Shown here one piece after another: positions 17,339 to 26,853 of a stretch of DNA of 64,000 nt (position 1 is its first letter; each line of letters starts with the position of its first letter). A program made the translations under genes and the position numbers. Origin of the DNA: Chloroherpeton thalassium ATCC 35110 (GTDB lineage: Bacteria > Bacteroidota > Chlorobiia > Chlorobiales > Chloroherpetonaceae); contig NC_011026.1 of NCBI RefSeq assembly GCF_000020525.1, positions 2,524,001-2,588,000 of the forward strand, given 5' to 3'. The notes below the pieces were generated by a model that saw only the letters and a list, made by a program, of their open reading frames with translations, ran no database searches and was not told the origin of the DNA.

Positions 17339-18079
17339 ATGTATAAATTTGTTGAAAAGCACACGGCTGGGGGAGTAAATAATACAAATTACATAACAGT
17401 CAGAGATAAAATTATTAATGAAGAGCAGTATGTCCTACAAGAACATGAAAAGCATCAGCCAATCATAGAGTTTTATTTTCATGAGTTAGTCAGGAGACAA
17501 ACAAAGCGTAATCGAATATTTGACATTGTCATATCTATGTTGGGTCTTATATTTTTGGTTGTATTGTTTCCAATTATTGCGATAGGTATTAAATTGTCTA
17601 CTAGTGAAAGTGTGATTTTAAGAAGAAAATGTATTGGGTATAGAGGTACTGAATTCTTACAGTATAAATTTCGAACCGCTCGCAATGAAGAAGATGATGA
17701 TAATCCTAATCAGCTAAATGCCCATCATGGAAATAATAAGCAAGACGTTTTTCCGTTTGGTCAATTTTTAAAAAAAGTAGGGTTCGATAAACTGCCTCAG
17801 CTAATTAATGTGTTAAAAGGCGAAATGAATCTTGTAGGCCCTTATGCTTATAGTGACGGTTGGACTAATTACTTTAATTCTATATTTAGGGATTTTTATA
17901 AAAGATATTCTATGCGGCCTGGTATAACCGGTTTAGCGCAGGCTAAAAAGCATAATGTGGATAATAAAGATATCACGACTATGAGAGATTTGTTGGCATG
18001 TGATATAGAGTATATGAAAATGAAGAAAAAAATGGGAGATATAATTCTTTTTCTTAAAAGCATTGGTGCATTTTTTTAG
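17339..18079 (+). CDS. Divergent initiating sugar transferase
   Basis: A 246-residue bacterial sugar transferase (PF02397) that would transfer a sugar-1-phosphate to undecaprenyl phosphate and start repeat-unit assembly. One membrane segment lies at about 60-82. The catalytic core has YKFRTA, DKLPQLINVLKGEMNLVGP and MRPGITGLAQ. Compared with the usual R-x-DELPQ and VGPRP, it has FDKLPQ and VGPYA, and the early FF.Q.R.G box is replaced by ILRRKCIGYRG. The family's catalytic Asp-Glu pair is therefore altered (DK), so activity is uncertain. It is the first gene of the polysaccharide locus. Confidence 0.75.
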   Translation: MYKFVEKHTAGGVNNTNYITVRDKIINEEQYVLQEHEKHQPIIEFYFHELVRRQTKRNRIFDIVISMLGLIFLVVLFPIIAIGIKLSTSESVILRRKCIGYRGTEFLQYKFRTARNEEDDDNPNQLNAHHGNNKQDVFPFGQFLKKVGFDKLPQLINVLKGEMNLVGPYAYSDGWTNYFNSIFRDFYKRYSMRPGITGLAQAKKHNVDNKDITTMRDLLACDIEYMKMKKKMGDIILFLKSIGAFF

Positions 18080-18141
18080 AAAAAAAGAGGTGTCTTTTTT
18101 ATGTGCACAATTACTTGTGAGTAAAATATAACGTTTAGTAA

Positions 18142-20532
18142 ATGTCAAAAGATTTTTTGAATGGTAACCAAGCTGTAGCCACTAACAGCGGGAGTAATTA
18201 TCCGGTATTTCAACGGGAAAGTGATTTTTTAGAATTAGAAGACGATTTTGATTTTAAGAGGATTTTTTCTCTGTTGCTTAGATATAAATGGCTCATTCTT
18301 TCCTCAGTGATTTTTTCCACGTTAATATCTGCTTTAGCTATCTATTTTAGCCTGCCAATTTACAAAAGTGAAGGGACTATGTTGGTTCAAGAGTCTTCAG
18401 GTAAATTAGGCCGTGGGGCAGGCAGTGATCTAAGCAATTTATTAGCAAGTACTTATGGTGTAGGTATGGGAAGCACAATTGCAAATGAGCTATTTGTGCT
18501 GCAGTCAAGGAAGATGTCTTACAAGTTGGCTAAAGTATTGCTTCAAGAAAGATGGCAAAAAGGTGGTGAGCTATATCCATTGCTCTGGGAAAAATATCCT
18601 GATGACTCAACGATTGTTTCAGAAGATGTCCTTGCACAAAGAATAAGAAAGCAATTGCAAGTGGCACAAGCGGATAAGAGTGCTGATGTGATAAATATCA
18701 GTTTTGAAAGTCCATCCCCATTTGAAGCATCAAGAATGGTTGACTTAACAATGGATACTTATTCGACGTTATCAACTGAGCAAAATAGATTAATGGCACG
18801 TTCTGCATTGGAGTTCCTAGAAAATGAAAAGCAGCGGGTTGAAAATAATTTACGCGTTACTGAAGAGCAATTAAGAGATTTTATGAATCAAAAAGGGTTG
18901 ATTCAAATAGACGCTCAAACGACTGATGTCATTAAAATATTAACTGATTTAGAATCAAAAAGTCAAGAAATAAAAGTCCAAAGAGTTGCTATTGATGCAG
19001 CGTTACAGAATTATAAGCAACAGTTAAATTCTTTTAAACCGGGTATAGCTGAGCAGTATACCGACGCATATGGTGCAACTCTTTCGCGATGTCAATATCG
19101 TTTGGCAGAGCTTGAAACTGAGAGGTTGTTGATTTTATCGAGAAATCCAGGATTGAAGCAAAAAGAAGAAAATTCTCCAGAATTGAAAAAAATTCAAGAT
19201 GAAATTAGCGTTTTAAGAAGTGAAATAAAAGTAATAACATCAAAGATGTTAAGTGATGATCAGGATCAACTATCGAGCATATTAAGCGCTACAAATGGTG
19301 ATATTGCGGCGGAGATATTATTAACTAAAAGAAAATTACTCGAGTTAGACATACAAAGGCGTCAATATGATGCTCAATCAGCTGTATTGGAGCAGGAATT
19401 GGAAAAGAAAAAGCTCTTTTTTGAAAAAATTCCTGACAATATGATAATCTTAGCAAGGTTAAAGAGAAATGTTGACGTCAATGAAAAATTATATTTGACT
19501 ATTTCTGAACGATATGCTGAAACGGCGCTTTGGGAACAAACTCAATTTGGTCTTGGTCGTCCAATTGATTATGGTTATTTGCCAGAAGCTCCAATAAAAC
19601 CAAAAAAACAAATTTTTTTGTTAGTTGGGTTTTTGTTCGGGTTAGCAGGCGCTGTGACTTTTATTTATGTGAAAGAGTCTTTAAATACTGGAATTGATGG
19701 TGCTGAAAAATTAAAGAAAAAACAATATCCTCTCTTGGCTGTTATTCCAGATATGGAAGAAGTAATTAAGGAATCTTATGATGAAGAAAAATATATTACA
19801 GTAAAAGGGAGCAAAATATCAACCAGGTTGGTTTCTTTTTTAGATGTTATTTCTCCAATCGCGGAATCTTTTCGTCGTTTACAAAGCAATGTAATCTATT
19901 CACATCCTGATGAAAAATTAAAACTAATTGTTGTTACAAGTCCTGGAAAAGGAGAAGGTAAGACAACCGTTATATCAAATTTTGCAGTAGCTTTGGCAGA
20001 AAGTGGAAAGAAAATTATTCTTGTGGATACTGATTTTAGAAGGCCATATGTCCATAAAATGTTTGGTTTAGATCAGCAACCAGGTTTGACAGAAACGCTC
20101 TTTGACGGAGTTCCTGTTGAAGAGGTCATAATGAAAAGTATTGTGCCAAATATAGATATATTAACAACAGGAAAAAGGCCTTCTAACCCAGCAGCAGTCA
20201 ATCAAAGTTTAAAGTTGAGAGAATTGCTGCAAAGTTTAAAGAAAAAGTATGATCATGTCTTAGTTGATACAGCACCTTTTGGAATAACCACTGATGCAGC
20301 ATCTATCATGAAATTAACAAATGGTGTTATATTGGTAGTCCGGTTTGGACAAACCTCAGAAACAGAATTAGATCAAACAGTTGAAAATCTCAGACAGGTT
20401 AATGCAAATATTATAGGTACAGTCCTTTCTGCTTTTGATTATAGAAAAACTTCTGACCATTATTATAATAGTGGTTATTACAAGTATTCTTACAAGCGTT
20501 ATACGGATTATCATGAAGAAAAAGAGGTGTAA
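18142..20532 (+). CDS. wzc: Wzc-like polysaccharide co-polymerase / tyrosine autokinase
   Basis: A 796-residue inner-membrane protein that controls chain length and export. Residues about 35-130 form the Wzz domain with a first membrane helix (KWLILSSVIFSTLISALAI). A long periplasmic coiled coil follows, then a second helix at about 493-510. The BY-kinase domain has Walker A SPGKGEGKTT (about 612), Walker A' ILVDTDFRRP (about 633) and Walker B HVLVDTAPFG. The C-terminus is a Tyr cluster (YYNSGYYKYSYKRYTDY), the autophosphorylation site. An SLBB protein and a flippase follow. Confidence 0.93.
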   Translation: MSKDFLNGNQAVATNSGSNYPVFQRESDFLELEDDFDFKRIFSLLLRYKWLILSSVIFSTLISALAIYFSLPIYKSEGTMLVQESSGKLGRGAGSDLSNLLASTYGVGMGSTIANELFVLQSRKMSYKLAKVLLQERWQKGGELYPLLWEKYPDDSTIVSEDVLAQRIRKQLQVAQADKSADVINISFESPSPFEASRMVDLTMDTYSTLSTEQNRLMARSALEFLENEKQRVENNLRVTEEQLRDFMNQKGLIQIDAQTTDVIKILTDLESKSQEIKVQRVAIDAALQNYKQQLNSFKPGIAEQYTDAYGATLSRCQYRLAELETERLLILSRNPGLKQKEENSPELKKIQDEISVLRSEIKVITSKMLSDDQDQLSSILSATNGDIAAEILLTKRKLLELDIQRRQYDAQSAVLEQELEKKKLFFEKIPDNMIILARLKRNVDVNEKLYLTISERYAETALWEQTQFGLGRPIDYGYLPEAPIKPKKQIFLLVGFLFGLAGAVTFIYVKESLNTGIDGAEKLKKKQYPLLAVIPDMEEVIKESYDEEKYITVKGSKISTRLVSFLDVISPIAESFRRLQSNVIYSHPDEKLKLIVVTSPGKGEGKTTVISNFAVALAESGKKIILVDTDFRRPYVHKMFGLDQQPGLTETLFDGVPVEEVIMKSIVPNIDILTTGKRPSNPAAVNQSLKLRELLQSLKKKYDHVLVDTAPFGITTDAASIMKLTNGVILVVRFGQTSETELDQTVENLRQVNANIIGTVLSAFDYRKTSDHYYNSGYYKYSYKRYTDYHEEKEV

Positions 20533-20536
20533 AAAC

Positions 20537-21106
20537 ATGCGTTTCATTTTATCTATGAAGATTTTCTATATAAAGCAAAAGTTGTTTTTTACTGTATTGT
20601 TTATAGTTATACTATATAGTAATACTGTGCTATCGCAAACGGGGAGTTATGTTGGTCAAAGTCAGTTATTTCGATTAGGCTCGGGAATTACACGAATTGC
20701 AGAGACAGGGCAACTTGCTGATACCGTAAATATATGGGGCGACGTTTTTTCTCCCGGTCGTTATTTAGTTCCAAGAGGTACTACAATCCATGAATTAATC
20801 TCTTATGCTAATGGTCCTATGCGATACACATCCGGTGAAACGGTTTTAGATTGGTCTGAATTAAGATTGGAGATAGGTATATCTCGCTATGATGCTTTAG
20901 AAAACGATCAAATCTTTAATCATTATACGTTTTCATACAATGAAGGACTACCGAAAGAATTATTTGAATATGCACTAAAAAATGAGGATGTGTTGTCTAT
21001 GCAAGTAAAAAGAAATCCTGCTTTTGTTGATTATTTGAGAGTTATAGCACCTGTTCTTACTGCAATTTCTACAACTGTGCTGGTTTATGTAAGGTTAAAA
21101 GATTGA
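20537..21106 (+). CDS. Small SLBB-domain protein of polysaccharide export
   Basis: About 189 residues from ATG 20537, five bases after the wzc stop. An N-terminal signal sequence/anchor ends near VLSQ. An SLBB-type beta-grasp follows (VNIWGDVFSPGRYLVPRGTTIHELISYANGP). A C-terminal hydrophobic helix (VIAPVLTAISTTVLVYVRL) ends in a short charged tail. There is no Wza/Poly_export domain, so this is not a complete outer-membrane exporter. It may be an adaptor between Wzc and a Wza encoded elsewhere. Confidence 0.7.
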   Translation: MRFILSMKIFYIKQKLFFTVLFIVILYSNTVLSQTGSYVGQSQLFRLGSGITRIAETGQLADTVNIWGDVFSPGRYLVPRGTTIHELISYANGPMRYTSGETVLDWSELRLEIGISRYDALENDQIFNHYTFSYNEGLPKELFEYALKNEDVLSMQVKRNPAFVDYLRVIAPVLTAISTTVLVYVRLKD

Positions 21107-21110
21107 GATT

Positions 21111-22559
21111 ATGTCGTTAAAACAAAAGGCGATTCATGGTTTTATATGGAGCTTTATTGATGCTTTTGCCGGTCAAGGGGTACAGTTTATAATTGGTATA
21201 ATTCTTGCCCGTCTTTTGTCTCCACATGAATTTGGAATTATTGGGATGCTAACTATTTTTATAGCTGTGTCTCAGTCTTTTATAAATAGTGGTTTTGCAA
21301 ATGCTCTTATTCGTAAAAAAAATTGCACTCAAGTAGATTATTCTACTGTCTTTTTTTTTAATGTATTTGTAGGAACTTTATTCTTTGTTTTAATCAATAT
21401 TGTATCTTCCTCAATAAGTGTTTTTTTTAATGAGCCAAAAATTGAGTTGGTTCTTAGCGTTTTATGTTTTGTATTGATTATCGATTCATTTTCAATTATC
21501 CAACGTACGATTCTTACCAAAAGGATTGATTTTAAATTACAAACAAGAATTTCTGTTATTTCTGGATTTATAGCAGGAATAATCGCTGTTTTAGCAGCTT
21601 ATAATGATTTTGGCATTTGGAGTTTAGTTTTACTTCAATTAATACGCCAAAGTTTAGTTGGTATCTTTTTGTGGTTATGGAATGATTGGCGCCCAACCAT
21701 CGTGTTTAGTTTCGACGCATTTAAAGAAATGTTTGGATTTGGAAGCAAGTTGCTTATTAGTGGTTTAATAGATACAATTTATAAAAATATTTATTATTTT
21801 GTAATTGGTAAGTATTTTTCTCCTGTTGAACTTGGATATTACTCAAGAGCGGATCAATTTAAAAATTTACCTTCACAAAATATAACAGGGATTATACAAC
21901 GAGTAAGTTATCCTGTTTTAGTAAAACAACAAGATGATATTCCTATGCTTAGAAATAGTTATCGTAAATTGATTCGAAGTATTATGTTTTTAACATTTGT
22001 TTTAATGTTGGGAATGGCAGCTTCGGCAAAGTATATAATTTTAGTTTTAATAGGTGAAAAATGGTTCAATTCTATTATATACCTTCAAATGTTGTGCTTC
22101 GTTGGAATGTTATATCCTCTTCACGCATTAAATCTCAATATGCTTAATGTACAAGGTCGTTCGGATATCTTTCTTTGGTTGGAAATTATAAAGAAAATAT
22201 TAGCTATTCCAATCATTATAATTGGAATTAGTTTTGGTATCAAATCTATGATTATGGGAATGATGATTAATACATGGATTGCTTATTACTTGAATAGTTA
22301 TTGGTCTGGAAAACTCATTGGTTATTCTATGTTAGAACAGCTAAAAGATATTTTCCCTTCATTTATTTTAGCTTCTATTAGTGCGATTGTGATATATCTC
22401 ACGGGTGAAATATTAAATACTTCAGATTTTATCGTTTTAGCAATACAGATTATTCTTGGAATTTTAGTTACAATTGGTGTATCTGAAGCAATTAAATTTC
22501 AGGATTATTTCTATTTAAAAGGAATTCTAGTGGAAAAATTTTCAACGCTTAAAATATGA
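21111..22559 (+). CDS. wzx: Wzx-type polysaccharide flippase
   Basis: A 482-residue integral membrane protein of the MOP/MATE-related family with about 12-14 helices. It should flip undecaprenyl-linked repeat units across the inner membrane. The N-terminus (GFIWSFIDAFAGQGVQFIIGI, ARLLSPHEFGIIGML) and YYSRADQFKNLP are characteristic of the MviN/WzxC subgroup. It overlaps the following aminotransferase gene by 4 bp (ATGA). Confidence 0.9.
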   Translation: MSLKQKAIHGFIWSFIDAFAGQGVQFIIGIILARLLSPHEFGIIGMLTIFIAVSQSFINSGFANALIRKKNCTQVDYSTVFFFNVFVGTLFFVLINIVSSSISVFFNEPKIELVLSVLCFVLIIDSFSIIQRTILTKRIDFKLQTRISVISGFIAGIIAVLAAYNDFGIWSLVLLQLIRQSLVGIFLWLWNDWRPTIVFSFDAFKEMFGFGSKLLISGLIDTIYKNIYYFVIGKYFSPVELGYYSRADQFKNLPSQNITGIIQRVSYPVLVKQQDDIPMLRNSYRKLIRSIMFLTFVLMLGMAASAKYIILVLIGEKWFNSIIYLQMLCFVGMLYPLHALNLNMLNVQGRSDIFLWLEIIKKILAIPIIIIGISFGIKSMIMGMMINTWIAYYLNSYWSGKLIGYSMLEQLKDIFPSFILASISAIVIYLTGEILNTSDFIVLAIQIILGILVTIGVSEAIKFQDYFYLKGILVEKFSTLKI

Positions 22560-23674
22560 CGCATCAAGACGATAAACCTGTTTATGTAACGCAGCCATTT
22601 CTTCCACCGCTTGAAGAGTTTATCCCTTATCTTGAAGATATTTGGGAAAGGAAATGGCTTACAAATAATGGCCATTACCATCAAGAACTGGAAAAATCTT
22701 TGTGTGAATATTTAGGGGTTAAACATATTTCTCTTTTTAGTAATGGAACACTTGCTTTAATTACCGCTCTTCAGGCGTTGAGAATTACAGGTGAGGTGAT
22801 TACCACACCTTACTCGTTTGTTGCAACCACGCATTCTTTATGGTGGAACAACATTAAGCCTGTATTTGTTGATATTGAACCTCAATTTTTTAATATCGAC
22901 CCTGAAAAAATAGAAGCAGCTATTACCCCAAAAACCACCGCCATTTTGCCTGTTCATGTTTATGGCAATCCATGTAACGTGGAGCGAATTCAAGAAATTG
23001 CTGATGCCTATGGTTTGCATATAATTTATGATGCAGCCCATGCATTCGGGGTAAAGTACAACAGCAGTTCTTTGATGAATTGGGGCGATTTATCTGTGAT
23101 AAGTTTCCATGCAACTAAAGTGTTCAATACATTTGAAGGTGGGGCGATTATTTGTCATGACGAAAGGACCAAAAAGCGGATTGATTTTTTGAAAAATTTT
23201 GGATTTGCAGGAGAAACGACCGTTGTCGCTCCCGGCATCAATGCAAAAATGAATGAAATTCAGGCAGCTTTTGGAATGTTACAACTTAAGTATATTGATA
23301 AAGCAATTTTAAGACGAAAAGAAATTACAAATTTTTATAGAGATAATTTAAAAAATATCCCCGGAATCTCATTTTTCGATGAATGCCCTAACGTAGTCCA
23401 TTCTTATACCTATTTTCCAATTACGATTGATTCAGCTATTTATGGAAAAACACGTGATGACGTATATTCTGAATTAAAAGCAAAAGGTATTTTTACAAGG
23501 CGGTATTTCTATCCATTAATTAGTCAATTTCCTACATATAAGGGTTTGCCTTCTTCAAATCGTGAAAATTTGCCGGTTGCAAATGCGGTATCTGAGAAAG
23601 TGCTGTGTTTGCCATTATATCCTGATATAGAATATGATACCATGAAAAAGATATGTCATCTTTTTCATTTTTAA
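22556..23674 (+). CDS. DegT/DnrJ/EryC1/StrS sugar aminotransferase
   Basis: A 372-residue PLP enzyme that aminates a nucleotide-linked keto sugar. The PLP Lys lies in SFHATKVFNTFEGGA. SNGTLALITAL and PYSFVATTHS form the phosphate and ring contacts, and YDAAHAFG carries the Asp that binds the pyridine nitrogen. Family and reaction type are clear, but the position aminated and the donor sugar are not. Start and stop are tightly packed between wzx and an ATP-grasp fusion gene. It is a second aminotransferase, distinct from the PglE-like one at 43373. Confidence 0.9.
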   Translation: MTHQDDKPVYVTQPFLPPLEEFIPYLEDIWERKWLTNNGHYHQELEKSLCEYLGVKHISLFSNGTLALITALQALRITGEVITTPYSFVATTHSLWWNNIKPVFVDIEPQFFNIDPEKIEAAITPKTTAILPVHVYGNPCNVERIQEIADAYGLHIIYDAAHAFGVKYNSSSLMNWGDLSVISFHATKVFNTFEGGAIICHDERTKKRIDFLKNFGFAGETTVVAPGINAKMNEIQAAFGMLQLKYIDKAILRRKEITNFYRDNLKNIPGISFFDECPNVVHSYTYFPITIDSAIYGKTRDDVYSELKAKGIFTRRYFYPLISQFPTYKGLPSSNRENLPVANAVSEKVLCLPLYPDIEYDTMKKICHLFHF

Positions 23675-23701
23675 CTGTATCCTGGTTTAAACTTCTTATT
23701 C

Positions 23702-25735
23702 ATGAATAATATGAAAAAATATAATATTGGTATTTCTTGTATTGGTAGCGGTGTTGGACAGTCGGTAATTAACTCGCTTCGTCTTTCAAGATTGCCAATA
23801 AAAACAATAGGTTTTGGTACAAATCCATTTGCTTATGGTGCGTATGATTGTGATGAATATGATTATACACCAACGATTTATCAAGAGAATTATATAGATA
23901 AGCTAATCGAAAAGTGTAAGGAATATAAAGTAGATTTGATAATACCAGGGATGGATGATGAAGCCCTAATCTTTTCAAATAACAAATCAAAATTTGAAGC
24001 GGCTGGCATAAAAGCAATTTTTTCTGAAGAGCCTCTCAATACTATATGTCGCGATAAGGAAAGAATGAGTGAGGAGTTAAATAAGGTTTGTGATGTTTTT
24101 GTTAAAAGTTATGATAAGGAAACATTAGAAAATGATATTTCCAAAGGATTGGTTCAATTTCCCTTTATAGCAAAACCACGAGGCGGTTTTGCATCTAAAG
24201 GTATTGAAATTATTAATGGAATAGATGATCTTACAAAAATCTCTGATGAACACATTCTTCAAGAACTTGCTATACCAACAAAGGATGACCCGAATTACGC
24301 CTTTTACATAGGACAAATTGCTAAAAATCGCAATCCGCAAGTATCAGAAATCTCAATTCAGTTGGTATATAGTCCGAAAGGGGAACTTATGGGGAGAATG
24401 GCTTCCTATAATAAATTGAACAATGGTATTCCTATTGAGATTGTTCCATATGAGAATGAGTATGTATGGCTGGTCATTGATCAACTCACCCCCACATTTC
24501 TTGAATTGGGTTTGCGAGGTCCATTAAATATTCAAGGCAGATTAACTGAAAATGGTTTAAAGATTTTTGAAATGAATCCACGCTTTACGGGGATAACCGG
24601 TCTGAGAGCTTTAATGGGATTCAATGAAGTTGAAGCGTGCGTGAAAGAATGGTTGGAGTTAGATAAAGGAAAAAACAAATTATCCTTTAATTATGGACGT
24701 TTTGGAATGCGCCAGACGGCTGATAAATCGGTTGCAATTGAGCGAAATCAAGAAGTAGCTGATTTGTTTAAACAGTTGAATAAAAGCAAGATTAAAAACA
24801 AAAAAGTTATTTTTATTACAGGTATTACTGGGTATTTAGGTCAAAATTTAGTGAATGAGTTAATAAAATATCCGAATTTTGAAATATGGGGTTTTGGAAC
24901 TGATAAAGATAAAACAACGCATTTATTTGAAGGGAAAATTCATTCAATATATGATAATGAGGATTTAAGAAAAGGATTTATTCAGTTTGGTAATGTAGAT
25001 ATTTTACTTCATCTTGGGTTTGCTCGGCCACATAATGGATACCAGAAAATTGCCGAGAGCCTTCAATTTACCCATGAGCTTTTTACGCGAGCTGCTTCTC
25101 ATCAAATTCCTGCAATTATAAATATTTCCTCACAAAGTGTATATGGTTTGGAAACGCCGCCTCTCTGGACAGAAAAAACTCCTGTTGCGCCACAGACTGT
25201 ATATGCTCAAGCAAAATATTCAACCGAATTGTTTTTAAAAACCTTGAAACAGACTAATGAACAACTTCATTGTAGTTCATTGCGTTTAGGTACTTTAGCT
25301 GGTAGTGGATTTGGTTTGACTGAGGTTGACTTCCTTTCAAAAATAGTACAACAAGCTTTATCAGGTCAACCTATCAAAATAATTGGAGGTATGCAGCAGA
25401 TGGAACGGTTTGATGTGCGGGATGCAGTTCAAGCAATATTTAAAATGCTTCAATCCGATTCAAGTACATGGAAGCCCATATATAATGTAAGTTCAGGAGA
25501 CGTTAATTCTTTAATTGATATTGCTAAAATGGTTATTAGTATAGCGTCGAAGAAAAATGATGGGAAAATATCGGAGATAATAATTGATAAAAAAGAGATT
25601 CAGATGAAATTTGGAATGGATTCTTCTTCCTTTTATGAAGATTTGTCATGGAACCCAACGTATAAAATCGAAGATACAATTAACTCACTGGTAAGTTATT
25701 TTATGAAAAATCAAAAAAAATCATATAGGATTTAG
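23702..25735 (+). CDS. ATP-grasp ligase fused to NAD-dependent sugar epimerase/dehydratase
   Basis: A 677-residue two-domain protein. Residues 4-340 resemble carbamoyl-phosphate-synthase-type ATP-grasp enzymes: a pre-ATP-grasp Rossmann part (GISCIGSGVGQSVINSLRLS), the ATP-binding FIAKPRGGFASKGIEI, and the metal-binding end GLKIFEMNPRFTGITG. After a linker, residues about 360-670 form an extended SDR (IFITGITGYLGQNLV, LLHLGFARPHNG, NISSQSVYG, and YAQAK with the catalytic Tyr and Lys). The fusion suggests a ligase step coupled to sugar redox chemistry on one substrate; the product is unknown. I see no frameshift at the junction. Confidence 0.82.
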   Translation: MNNMKKYNIGISCIGSGVGQSVINSLRLSRLPIKTIGFGTNPFAYGAYDCDEYDYTPTIYQENYIDKLIEKCKEYKVDLIIPGMDDEALIFSNNKSKFEAAGIKAIFSEEPLNTICRDKERMSEELNKVCDVFVKSYDKETLENDISKGLVQFPFIAKPRGGFASKGIEIINGIDDLTKISDEHILQELAIPTKDDPNYAFYIGQIAKNRNPQVSEISIQLVYSPKGELMGRMASYNKLNNGIPIEIVPYENEYVWLVIDQLTPTFLELGLRGPLNIQGRLTENGLKIFEMNPRFTGITGLRALMGFNEVEACVKEWLELDKGKNKLSFNYGRFGMRQTADKSVAIERNQEVADLFKQLNKSKIKNKKVIFITGITGYLGQNLVNELIKYPNFEIWGFGTDKDKTTHLFEGKIHSIYDNEDLRKGFIQFGNVDILLHLGFARPHNGYQKIAESLQFTHELFTRAASHQIPAIINISSQSVYGLETPPLWTEKTPVAPQTVYAQAKYSTELFLKTLKQTNEQLHCSSLRLGTLAGSGFGLTEVDFLSKIVQQALSGQPIKIIGGMQQMERFDVRDAVQAIFKMLQSDSSTWKPIYNVSSGDVNSLIDIAKMVISIASKKNDGKISEIIIDKKEIQMKFGMDSSSFYEDLSWNPTYKIEDTINSLVSYFMKNQKKSYRI

Positions 25736-25803
25736 CTTAGAATAATCATTTTTCTGAATGATATTCAATTTTTTTAGTTGATAGAAAGTTAAGAAAATAA
25801 TTT

Positions 25804-26853
25804 ATGAAAATGACTAATTTATTTTATCCATTAGTAAAATTCATACAAAATCGTAGCTTAGAAGAAGCGCGTGAAATTTATGAACAGCGAATCACAGATG
25901 CGATTGATGTTTATAATAAGCATCATGAAAATTTTATTCTAAGGGATTGCCCTTTTTGTGGAGCATCGGAATATGAGCAATGTGAGGATTTTCATAATTG
26001 TTATAAAGTAGTGAAATGTAAGCTATGCGGTAGTCAATATGTGAATCCAGCACCAAATATTGAGGCTCTTCAAGATTATTACAATAATTCAGAGTGTAAT
26101 AAAATGCTTGATAAGATTGTTAAGAATCGGCAAAAACACACATCCAGTAGTTTTATTTTAGATGATAGAATTAATGCTGTTATAGATTGTCTAACTCAAA
26201 ATAGCAAGCAAGATAACATAAATATTCTTGAAGTTGGTTGTGCATCAGGTGCATTTCTTGCAAAGTTGAAAAATGTTTTAATGGAAAAATTTCCGAGTAA
26301 AGAAATATCTTATTCAGGTATTGATATAGATGGAAATGCTATCAATACTAAGGTAGATGATTCATTAAACTTGATATGGTCTTCAGTTGAAGATTTTGTT
26401 AAAACGAATAAGCATTCTTATGATATTATATTGCACTTTGAGTTAATAGAGCATCTTGTTGAACCATTTGTGTTTTCAAGATATGTTCATGATATGCTCA
26501 AACAAGGCGGTTTTATGATTTTTACGACACAGAACGCAAATGGTTTGGAGATGAAACTTTCAAATTATAATGATTTCCGATTGATTGCTCATAGCATTTT
26601 TCCGCCGATGCATTTAAACGCATTTAGCACGACAAATGTTCTTCATTTTGCTATAAGAAGTGGATTTAAAGTTGTTAAAATTGAAACACCAGGCAAATTG
26701 GATGTTGATATGGTAACAATTACGAAAGAGCAAGCATTTGATGACGGCTTGAAAATGATTGCTAATTTGGATGATGCAACAAAAGGATTACTTCAATATT
26801 TGGTATCAATGTTGGGTTGTAGTAGCCATATGCAATGTGTTTTAAAAAAGTAA
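25804..26853 (+). CDS. Class I SAM methyltransferase with N-terminal zinc ribbon
   Basis: A 349-residue protein. An N-terminal four-Cys ribbon (CPFCGASEYEQC and CKLCGSQYVNP) precedes a Methyltransf_23-type SAM domain with INILEVGCASGAFLAKL (motif I), YSGIDIDGNAI and IILHFELIEHL. Such Zn-ribbon methyltransferases are common in sugar and capsule clusters. The target group is unknown. Its TAA stop at 26851-26853 is directly followed, in the same frame, by an FkbM methyltransferase remnant. Confidence 0.85.
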   Translation: MKMTNLFYPLVKFIQNRSLEEAREIYEQRITDAIDVYNKHHENFILRDCPFCGASEYEQCEDFHNCYKVVKCKLCGSQYVNPAPNIEALQDYYNNSECNKMLDKIVKNRQKHTSSSFILDDRINAVIDCLTQNSKQDNINILEVGCASGAFLAKLKNVLMEKFPSKEISYSGIDIDGNAINTKVDDSLNLIWSSVEDFVKTNKHSYDIILHFELIEHLVEPFVFSRYVHDMLKQGGFMIFTTQNANGLEMKLSNYNDFRLIAHSIFPPMHLNAFSTTNVLHFAIRSGFKVVKIETPGKLDVDMVTITKEQAFDDGLKMIANLDDATKGLLQYLVSMLGCSSHMQCVLKK

